This document shows, piece by piece, positions 33,131-39,499 of a stretch of 64,000 nt of DNA (the stretch's first letter is position 1; every line of letters starts with the position of its first letter). Location: positions 77,388-141,387 of the forward strand of contig NZ_JAVTJJ010000010.1 of NCBI RefSeq assembly GCF_031843945.1, given 5' to 3'. Below the pieces are notes generated by a model that did no database searches, had not been told where the DNA came from, and saw nothing but the letters and a program-made list of their open reading frames with translations. The position numbers and the translations under genes are program-made. This DNA is from Paracidovorax sp031843945 (lineage in GTDB: Bacteria > Pseudomonadota > Gammaproteobacteria > Burkholderiales > Burkholderiaceae_C).

Positions 33131-34339
33131 TCAGACGCGTTCGAGGATGACGGCAATGCCCTGCCCCACGCCGATGCACATGGTGCACAGGGCGTACTTG
33201 CCGGCGTGCTCGTGCAGGCGGTTCACGGCCGTGGTCACCAGCCGCGCGCCGCTGGCGCCCAGCGGGTGGCCCAGGGCGATGGCGCCGCCCCAGGCATTCA
33301 CGCGGGCGTCGTCGTCTTTCAGTCCCAGCGCGCGCAGCACGGCCAGGCCCTGCGCGGCAAAGGCTTCGTTCAGCTCGATCACGTCCATGTGGTCGATGGT
33401 CAGCCCGGTCTGCGCCAGCACCTTGAGCGTGGCGGGCGTGGGGCCAAAGCCCATGATGCGCGGCGCCACGCCGGCCGTGGCCATGCCGACCACGCGGGCA
33501 CGCGGCTTGAGGCCGTACTTGGCCGCGCTGGCTTCATCGGCCAGCAGCAGCGCGCAGGCGCCGTCGTTCACGCCGCTGGCGTTGCCGGCGGTCACGGTGC
33601 CGTCAGGCCGCACCACGCCCTTGAGCTTGGCCAGCGCTTCCAGGCTGGTTTCACGCGGGTGCTCGTCCTCGCTGACGATGAGGGCGTCGCCCTTCTTCTG
33701 CGGGATGTGCACGGGCACGATCTCGCGCGCCAGGTAGCCCGCCTTGATCGCCGCCACAGCGTTGAGCTGGCTGGCCAGGGCCATGCGGTCCTGCGCTGCG
33801 CGCTCGATGCCGAAGTCGGTGGCCACGTTCTCAGCCGTTTCAGGCATCGAATCTACGCCGTACTGCGCCTTCATCAGCTTGTTGACGAAGCGCCAGCCAA
33901 TCGTCGTGTCATACACCGCGTTGTTGCGGCTGAAGGCGCTTTCGGCTTTGGGCATGACGAAGGGCGCGCGGCTCATGCTTTCCACACCGCCCGCAATCAT
34001 CAAGCCCGCCTCGCCCGACTTGATGGCGCGCGCGGCCGTGCCCACCGCGTCCAGGCCCGATCCGCACAGCCGGTTGATGGTGGCGCCGGGCACGTCGATG
34101 GGCAGGCCGGCCAGCAGCGCAGACATGCGCGCGACGTTGCGGTTGTCTTCGCCCGCCTGGTTGGCGCAGCCGTAGAGCACGTCGGTCACCGCCGCCCAAT
34201 CCACGCCGGGGTTGCGGTCCATCAGCGCCTTGATGGGAATGGCGCCCAGGTCGTCGGTGCGCACGCTGGACAGGGCGCCGCCGTAGCGGCCGAAGGGCGT
34301 GCGGATGGCGTCGCAGATGAAGGCTTGGGCAGAAGTCAT
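33131..34339 (-). CDS. pcaF: 3-oxoadipyl-CoA thiolase
   Basis: A 402-aa thiolase. The acyl-accepting Cys92 is in NRLCGSGLDAV, the His block is GGAIALGHPLGASGA, and the second catalytic Cys388 is in MCIGVGQG. RTPFGRYGGALSSVRTDDLGA at the N-terminus is characteristic of the 3-oxoadipyl-CoA thiolase branch. It yields succinyl-CoA and acetyl-CoA. It is followed by pcaD and preceded by pcaJ, as expected in a 3-oxoadipate operon. Confidence 0.95.
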   Translation of the reverse strand: MTSAQAFICDAIRTPFGRYGGALSSVRTDDLGAIPIKALMDRNPGVDWAAVTDVLYGCANQAGEDNRNVARMSALLAGLPIDVPGATINRLCGSGLDAVGTAARAIKSGEAGLMIAGGVESMSRAPFVMPKAESAFSRNNAVYDTTIGWRFVNKLMKAQYGVDSMPETAENVATDFGIERAAQDRMALASQLNAVAAIKAGYLAREIVPVHIPQKKGDALIVSEDEHPRETSLEALAKLKGVVRPDGTVTAGNASGVNDGACALLLADEASAAKYGLKPRARVVGMATAGVAPRIMGFGPTPATLKVLAQTGLTIDHMDVIELNEAFAAQGLAVLRALGLKDDDARVNAWGGAIALGHPLGASGARLVTTAVNRLHEHAGKYALCTMCIGVGQGIAVILERV

Positions 34340-34364
34340 GGGGTGTCTCCGAAAGAAGGGGCGG

Positions 34365-35012
34365 TCAGTCGCGGTGGATGGGCAGGCCCACCAGGCGTTC
34401 GAGTTCGGCATGGTCGATGCCGTCGACGGCGTCGATGAAAACCAGGCCGTCGGGCGTGCAGGCCAGGGTGGCCAGGTCGCTGTAGATGCGCTTGACGCAG
34501 CCGATGCCGGTCAGCGGGTAAGTGCACTGCGGCACGATCTTGGACTGGCCCTGCTTGGTCAGCAGATCCATCATCACCCACGTCTGCTTGGCGCCGATGG
34601 CCAGGTCCATGGCGCCGCCCACGGCGGGAATGGCGCCGGGCTCGCCGGTGCTCCAGTTGGCCAGGTCGCCCGTGGCCGACACCTGGAAGGCGCCCAGCAC
34701 GCAGATATCCAGATGACCGCCGCGCATCATGGCGAAGCTGTCGGCATGGTGAAAGTACGCCCCGCCCGCCAGCAGCGTGACGGGCTGCTTGCCGGCATTG
34801 GTCAGGTCGTAGTCCTCCAGCCCCGCAGCCGGCGCCGGGCCCATGCCCAGAATGCCGTTCTCGCTGTGCAGGATGACCTCGCGGCCGGCCGGAATATGGT
34901 TGGCCACCAGCGTCGGCTGGCCGATGCCCAGGTTCACGTAGGCGCCTTCGTGAATGTCTTGCGCCACCCGGCGGGCCAATTCGTCTTTGCTTCTCTTTTG
35001 ATAGCTGCTCAC
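34365..35012 (-). CDS. pcaJ: 3-oxoadipate CoA-transferase subunit B
   Basis: A 215-aa beta subunit of a family I CoA-transferase. The catalytic glutamate is Glu51 in SENGILGMG, followed by the GGAYFHHADSF and GGAMDLAIGAKQ blocks. With PcaI it transfers CoA from succinyl-CoA to 3-oxoadipate. I place the start at the GTG at 35012 (SSYQKRSKDELARRVAQ), because AAGGA lies 7 bases upstream. An ATG at 35045 is in frame but has no ribosome binding site. The 11 extra residues it would add are encoded by dispersed repeat copy E. Confidence 0.9.
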   Translation of the reverse strand: MSSYQKRSKDELARRVAQDIHEGAYVNLGIGQPTLVANHIPAGREVILHSENGILGMGPAPAAGLEDYDLTNAGKQPVTLLAGGAYFHHADSFAMMRGGHLDICVLGAFQVSATGDLANWSTGEPGAIPAVGGAMDLAIGAKQTWVMMDLLTKQGQSKIVPQCTYPLTGIGCVKRIYSDLATLACTPDGLVFIDAVDGIDHAELERLVGLPIHRD

Positions 35013-35051
35013 GCTTATTCCTTGGGCGCTAGAGGCCAATTTCATTCAAAA
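34995..35051 (-). repeat. Two-hairpin dispersed repeat, copy E, at the pcaI-pcaJ junction
   Basis: Reverse-orientation copy: CTTTTGATAGCTGCTCACGC, TTATTCCTTGGGCGCTAGAG, then GCCAATTTCATTCAAAA. It fills the gap between pcaI and pcaJ and reaches into the pcaJ N-terminal codons. The AAGGA used by pcaJ lies in the hairpin loop. Confidence 0.88.
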
Positions 35052-35753
35052 TCAGACTGATTGCTTAAGACCCGCCGCCTGCGTGGCGGTGCGCTCGATG
35101 CGCACGAGCTGGCTCACGTAGATGCCGGGGGTGACGATGGCCTCCGGGTCCAACGCCCCCAGTTCGACGATCTCGTGCACCGTGGCGATGGTCTTCTTGG
35201 CAGCGGTGGCCATCACCGGGCCGAAGTTGCGGGCCGACATGCGATAGGTGAGGTTGCCCCAGCGGTCGCCCCGCTCGGCCTTGATCAGCGCCACGTCGCC
35301 ATGGATGGGGTACTCCAGCACGTAGTGGCGGCCGTTGATCTCGCGCGTCTCTTTACCCTTGGCCAGGTCGGTGCCGTAGGCCGTGGGGCAGAAGAAAGCG
35401 CCAATGCCGGCGCCGGCAGCGCGCATGCGCTCGGCCAGATTGCCCTGGGGCACCAGTTCCAGCTCCAATTGGCCGCTGCGGTACAGCTCGTCGAACACCC
35501 AGCTGTCGGCTTGGCGCGGAAAGCTGCACATGATCTTGCGCACCAGCCCGGCCTTGAGCAGCGCGGCCAGGCCGACGTCGCCGTTGCCGGCGTTGTTGTT
35601 CACCACGGTGAGGTCGCGTGCACCGCGCTCGATGAGCCCGTCGATGAGTTCGCCGGGAATGCCGGCCGTGCCGAAGCCGCCGATCAGCACCGTGGCGCCG
35701 TCCTGAACGCCCGACAGCGCCTGGGCTATCGAATCCGCAATCTTGTTGATCAT
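35052..35753 (-). CDS. pcaI: 3-oxoadipate CoA-transferase subunit A
   Basis: A 233-aa alpha subunit of a family I CoA-transferase: DGATVLIGGFGTAGIPGELI is the CoA-binding signature, followed by LTVVNNNAGNGDVGLAALL and the FFCPTAYGTDLAKGKE segment. The start at 35753 gives MINKIADSIAQALSG; no clear ribosome binding site precedes it. It is the first gene of the catabolic operon, divergent from pcaR with two operator-like sites between them. A succinyl-CoA:acetoacetate transferase role is possible, but pcaD, pcaF and catC favour 3-oxoadipate. Confidence 0.92.
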   Translation of the reverse strand: MINKIADSIAQALSGVQDGATVLIGGFGTAGIPGELIDGLIERGARDLTVVNNNAGNGDVGLAALLKAGLVRKIMCSFPRQADSWVFDELYRSGQLELELVPQGNLAERMRAAGAGIGAFFCPTAYGTDLAKGKETREINGRHYVLEYPIHGDVALIKAERGDRWGNLTYRMSARNFGPVMATAAKKTIATVHEIVELGALDPEAIVTPGIYVSQLVRIERTATQAAGLKQSV

Positions 35754-35811
35754 GTGTCTGCCCGACTGGGGGTGAAAATCCCGATGCCGCTTTTCTGCCG
35801 AATCGAGAAAA

Positions 35812-35847
35812 TGTTCGTATATAGAACAAATGTTCGTATAAAGAATT
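35812..35847. promoter_or_regulatory. Tandem operator-like sites between pcaI and pcaR
   Basis: TGTTCGTATATAGAACA (35812-35828) is a perfect TGTTC-N7-GAACA inverted repeat. TGTTCGTATAAAGAATT (35831-35847) repeats it with a decayed right arm. The two are 19 bp apart, close to two helical turns. IclR-type regulators of the PcaR/PcaU/PobR group bind repeated motifs of this kind. The sites lie 15-50 bp before the pcaR start. Confidence 0.75.
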
Positions 35848-35862
35848 TTAGAATGAATCTCC

Positions 35863-36666
35863 ATGGATGACACCCCCTCTGACGTCGGTACTAACCCTAG
35901 GCCGGGCGACAGCTATGTGCAGTCGTTCGCACGCGGTCTGGAGGTGATTCGCTCGTTCAGCGCCACTGCGCCGCAGCAGACGCTGAGCGAAGTGGCGACC
36001 GCCACGGGCCTGACACGCGCGGGCGCCCGGCGCATCCTGCTCACGCTGCAGACGCTGGGCTATGTGGAGAGCGACGGCAAGTTCTTCTGCCTGACGCCGC
36101 GCATCCTGGACCTAGGCTTCGCCTACCTGTCTTCCATGCCCATCTGGGATTTGGCCGAGCCGGTGATGGAATCGCTGGTAGACCGGGTGCACGAGTCGTG
36201 CTCGGCCGCCGTGCTGGACGAGCACGACATCGTCTATGTGCTGCGCGTGCACACCCACAAGATCATGAGCACCAACCTGGGCGTGGGCTCACGCCTGCCG
36301 GCGTTCTGGACGTCGCTGGGCCGCGTGCTGCTGGCGGCCCTGCCCGAGGACGCCATGCGTGCGCGCCTGGCGCAAGTGCCCCGCCGGGCGTTCACGCCGC
36401 ACACGGCGCTGGACGACGACACGCTGCTGGCGCGCATCGCCCAGGCCCGCCAGCAAGGCTGGTGCCTGGTGAACCAGGAACTGGAAGAAGGGCTGATCTC
36501 CATCGCCGCGCCCTTGAAGAACCGCGCCGGGCATACGGTGGCGGCGCTGAATATCAGCGGCCAGGCCAACCGCACCAGCGCCGAGATGATGCAAGAGCAA
36601 CTGCTGCCTGCTTTGCTGGAGGCATCGCAGGCGATCTCACGCACGCTGGGTACGCGGCGGCGGTAG
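35863..36666 (+). CDS. pcaR: IclR family regulator of the 3-oxoadipate pathway (PcaR/PcaU type)
   Basis: A 267-aa IclR-type protein. The winged helix-turn-helix is at about residues 20-75 (QSFARGLEVIRSFS and LTRAGARRILLTLQTLGYV). The effector domain has the block RLPAFWTSLGRVLLA and ends with ISIAAPLKNRAGHTVAALNISG. The opening SYVQSFARGLEVIRSF is typical of the PcaR/PcaU/PobR subfamily. It is divergent from pcaIJFD and probably activates it with 3-oxoadipate or a related inducer. It ends 6 bp from the convergent DUF2145 gene. Confidence 0.9.
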   Translation: MDDTPSDVGTNPRPGDSYVQSFARGLEVIRSFSATAPQQTLSEVATATGLTRAGARRILLTLQTLGYVESDGKFFCLTPRILDLGFAYLSSMPIWDLAEPVMESLVDRVHESCSAAVLDEHDIVYVLRVHTHKIMSTNLGVGSRLPAFWTSLGRVLLAALPEDAMRARLAQVPRRAFTPHTALDDDTLLARIAQARQQGWCLVNQELEEGLISIAAPLKNRAGHTVAALNISGQANRTSAEMMQEQLLPALLEASQAISRTLGTRRR

Positions 36667-36672
36667 ATCGCC

Positions 36673-37587
36673 TCAGCCGCTGATGGGCAGCACCCTATCG
36701 CCGTCCGCCGGGCGGCAGCCCTCGGCCATCGGCGTCCAGCCCCGGTGCACGACCACGTGCTGGCCGTCGTGGCAGAACTCGGTGCGCTCGGCCTGCGGCA
36801 GCCGCTGGCGCACGAAGGTTTCCAGGCTGGCGGGCAGGCTGACGCGCAGTTGCATGGCGTAGCGGTCTTCTTCCGGGTGGTCACGCAGGTGGATCAGCGG
36901 CACGAAGCCGGCGGCGAACATCAGCCAGTGCGAATCCACATGGACCGGCTCGGGCGCATAACCCGCATCACGCAGCCAGCCTTGCGCGCGGGCGCGCAGG
37001 TCGTCGCCATCGGGCAGGTCGCCCCACGCGGTGGCCAGCAGTTCGACCACCCACTGGTTGCAGTTCTGGAAGTCGAGCCCGAAGGCATAGGCGTTGGCGC
37101 TGTAGCGAGCCGACAGCAGGCGCAGCGCGCGCGGCGTGTCCAGCAGCGTGGCGCGCACCTCGGCCGCTGCTGCATCGGGCAGCGGCACGATGGAGACGTA
37201 GCCCTGCGCCGGGTTGTCCACGCCCATGATGAAGCCGGCCACGCCCTGGTCATACAGGCGCGGGCGGCCTTCGTCGCAGGCGTAGTACAACTGGCGCGCG
37301 CTCCAGGCGCCGCGCTCGTCACGCCAGGCGATGGCGGCATGCGAATAGCGAATGCCAAAGCGCGACAGGTCCAGCCCCGAGCGGCTGATGAGCACCGCCT
37401 GCGCCGAGGTCTCGGCCAGCGCGGTGCGCACCACGCCGGCAAATTGCAACAGCCGGGCCTGCTCGGGCGCGGTGAGCGGCTGGGTGCGACCGCAGAACTG
37501 CGCGCCGCCGGCATGGGCGGCCCCGGCGGCGGCGGCGCTCAAGGCCAGCGCAGCCCCCCAGTGGCACAGCAGACGCCGCAGCGTCAC
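36673..37587 (-). CDS. DUF2145 family secreted protein
   Basis: A 304-aa protein with signal peptide (LLCHWGAALALSAAAAGAAHA). Conserved segments include FCGRTQPLTAPEQARLLQFA, YSHAAIAWRD and NCNQWVVELLATAWG. The Cys, His and Asn in these blocks resemble the active site of a papain-like (NlpC/P60 or YiiX-type) peptidase fold, but this is my inference. The start is a GTG at 37587 that overlaps the stop of the upstream gene (GTGA), so the two genes are coupled. Function unknown. Confidence 0.82.
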   Translation of the reverse strand: MTLRRLLCHWGAALALSAAAAGAAHAGGAQFCGRTQPLTAPEQARLLQFAGVVRTALAETSAQAVLISRSGLDLSRFGIRYSHAAIAWRDERGAWSARQLYYACDEGRPRLYDQGVAGFIMGVDNPAQGYVSIVPLPDAAAAEVRATLLDTPRALRLLSARYSANAYAFGLDFQNCNQWVVELLATAWGDLPDGDDLRARAQGWLRDAGYAPEPVHVDSHWLMFAAGFVPLIHLRDHPEEDRYAMQLRVSLPASLETFVRQRLPQAERTEFCHDGQHVVVHRGWTPMAEGCRPADGDRVLPISG

Positions 37588-38045
37588 GAAGCGCGGCCCA
37601 CCCGGCGCGGCTCCAGCTCGCCGTACCAGTCGTCGGCCAGCACCAGGAAGAAGGGCTCGCGCGTGTCGGCGCGGGCGAACTCGATGCCCCACTCTCGCTG
37701 GCCGGCACGGATGGCGTCGCCACGCGCCAGGCGCTGGGGCCTGAACACGGCGGCTGGCAGGTCCAGCACCAGGCGTTGGGCGGCATCGGTCTCCATCGTC
37801 ACGCGCACGAAGCCGTCGCGCCCGGGAGCCTCGGCCACGTCGGTGATGCGGTAGTCGGCATCGGCCGTCTTCCTGTCGCCGCTGGAGCTGTTGCTGGAGC
37901 CGTTGAGCGAGTCGGAAACGCTGCCGCTGGAGGCGGAGCCAGCACTGGATGCGGAGGAGGTGAAGCTGTCGGCATGCGCGGCGAGCGGCATACACAGCAC
38001 GGCGCCCAGGCACAGGGCGCAGCGGAAATTCGTCAGAAGATTCAT
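37584..38045 (-). CDS. Secreted serine-rich hypothetical protein coupled to DUF2145
   Basis: A 153-aa protein with signal peptide MNLLTNFRCALCLGAVLCMPLAAHA. A Ser/Gly-rich linker (residues 27-55) precedes a compact domain (DADYRITDVAEAPGRDGFVRV and onward) that ends LADDWYGELEPRRVGRAS. I do not recognise the domain. It is translationally coupled to the DUF2145 gene and probably acts with it in the periplasm. Confidence 0.75.
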   Translation of the reverse strand: MNLLTNFRCALCLGAVLCMPLAAHADSFTSSASSAGSASSGSVSDSLNGSSNSSSGDRKTADADYRITDVAEAPGRDGFVRVTMETDAAQRLVLDLPAAVFRPQRLARGDAIRAGQREWGIEFARADTREPFFLVLADDWYGELEPRRVGRAS

Positions 38046-38131
38046 GGGTTCAAGGCTCCAGGGATTGCGCCCGTATTGTTGACGCAACGGTGCAACGTTC
38101 GCAGCAGTCGGTCCGCCCCCTCACCGACGCG

Positions 38132-38150
38132 ATGGCAATCCAATTGCCAT
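38132..38150. promoter_or_regulatory. Palindromic operator candidate upstream of the TetR gene
   Basis: ATGGCAAT and ATTGCCAT flank CCA: a perfect 8-3-8 inverted repeat in the divergent gap between the serine-rich protein gene and the TetR gene. It is about 70 bp before the TetR start. This is a typical size for an autoregulatory TetR site. Confidence 0.65.
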
Positions 38151-38222
38151 GGGAAGTGCGTACAGTGCGATCCGTCATCAGCGCAAGGGGCGCCACAGCC
38201 TCCCAAAGAACAGAAAGAGACA

Positions 38223-38843
38223 ATGAAAGTCCGCACAGAAGCCCGCCGTACCGCCATCCTGGAAGAGGCGGCCCGGCTGTTCCAGGAAGCGGGTTACGAG
38301 CGCGCATCCATGAATGAACTGGCCCGCCGCTGCGGCGGCTCGAAAGCCACGCTCTACGGCTATTTCTCGTCCAAGGAAGCGCTGTTCGTGGCGGTGGTGC
38401 GCGCCATCGCCACCCAGCATCTGTCCGACGCCGTGGTGGAAATGCAGCAGTCTGCCCAGGGCGACAGGGCGCTGCCCGAGTTGCTGACCCGGTTCGGTGA
38501 ACGCATGCTGGCCGTGCTGACGCACGACGCCAGCGCCTTGGCGGTCTACCGCATGGTCGTGGGCGAGGCCGGGCATTCCAACGTGGGCCAGCTGTTCTAC
38601 GAGGCCGGCCCGGCGCAATCGATTCAGGCGCTCGCCGGCGTGATGGCGCAGGCTGTCGAGCGCGGTCAGCTCAAGCCTTGGCCGCCGCGCGTGCTGGCAT
38701 TGCAGTTTCTGGCGCTGGTGACCACCGAAACCGAAGAGCGCGTCTACCAGACCAACCCGCCGCCCCTGGCGACCGAAGAGATCAGCGCCATGGTGGAACG
38801 CGCGGTGGCGCTTTTTCTCGGCGGGGCAGCGGCCAGCCAGTGA
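38223..38843 (+). CDS. TetR/AcrR family regulator
   Basis: A 206-aa regulator. The N-terminal helix-turn-helix is typical: RTAILEEAARLFQEAGYERASMNELARRCGGSKATLYGYF. A TetR C-terminal ligand domain follows (about 75-200). The start at 38223 follows AAAGAGA. Its longer in-frame extension overlaps the divergent gene and is not used. No efflux pump is adjacent, so the target may be itself and the divergent secreted-protein genes. Confidence 0.9.
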   Translation: MKVRTEARRTAILEEAARLFQEAGYERASMNELARRCGGSKATLYGYFSSKEALFVAVVRAIATQHLSDAVVEMQQSAQGDRALPELLTRFGERMLAVLTHDASALAVYRMVVGEAGHSNVGQLFYEAGPAQSIQALAGVMAQAVERGQLKPWPPRVLALQFLALVTTETEERVYQTNPPPLATEEISAMVERAVALFLGGAAASQ

Positions 38844-38918
38844 AGGCCCGCCAGTCAGCCTGAATCGTCCGCAATAACAGCGCAGCAGGCGCCCTATCGC
38901 GTGCTACGCTCATTGCCC

Positions 38919-39353
38919 ATGTTCAACCCCTCCCAAGCCGACGTCAGGCGCTTTTTCTGCGCCGTGCACGCCAAAAGCCAAGCCGGCTTGCCCATGGAAG
39001 CCATCGAGACGCTGGCCAGCCTGTGGATCGACGAGCACCCTGAATACCACGCCGACCTGGCCGACGTGAATGCCGCCCTGGCGCGCAATTACGACGAGAC
39101 GCCCGGCCAGACCAACCCGTTCCTGCACCTGTCGATGCACCTGTCGATCAGCGAGCAGTGCAGCATCGACCAGCCCCGCGGCATTCGGCAGGCGGTCGAG
39201 CTGCTGGCCGCGCGCCTCGATTCGCTACACGACGCCCACCACGCCGCCATGGATTGCCTGGGCGAGATGCTGTGGCAAAGCCAGCGCTCCGGCCGCCCGC
39301 CCGATGGCGACGCCTACATCGCCTGCATGCAGCGGCGCGCCACGCGCGACTGA
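38919..39353 (+). CDS. DUF1841 family protein
   Basis: A 144-aa cytoplasmic protein with the family signature MFNPSQADVRRFFCAVHAK and the segment NPFLHLSMHLSISEQCSIDQPRGIRQ. DUF1841 is widespread in beta- and gammaproteobacteria and uncharacterised. The His/Cys-containing FLHLSMHL...EQC segment could bind metal, but that is speculation. Confidence 0.88.
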   Translation: MFNPSQADVRRFFCAVHAKSQAGLPMEAIETLASLWIDEHPEYHADLADVNAALARNYDETPGQTNPFLHLSMHLSISEQCSIDQPRGIRQAVELLAARLDSLHDAHHAAMDCLGEMLWQSQRSGRPPDGDAYIACMQRRATRD

Positions 39354-39375
39354 TGCTTTTTTGCCAAAAACCTGA

Positions 39376-39435
39376 ATTGCTATTATTTAAATAGCATAAA
39401 ACCTTTTATAGACAAGCGCTACAGGCCAAAATGAT
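39376..39435 (-). repeat. Two-hairpin dispersed repeat, copy F
   Basis: Reverse-orientation copy: ATTGCTATTATTTAAATAGC, then TTTTATAGACAAGCGCTA, then CAGGCCAAAATGATC. It lies between DUF1841 and the GGDEF-EAL gene. Confidence 0.83.
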
Positions 39436-39499
39436 CTTGATTACCGGTACTCCACCGACCGCATTGGCCAGGCCTGGCCATCGTCTGGCCGGCCACTGA

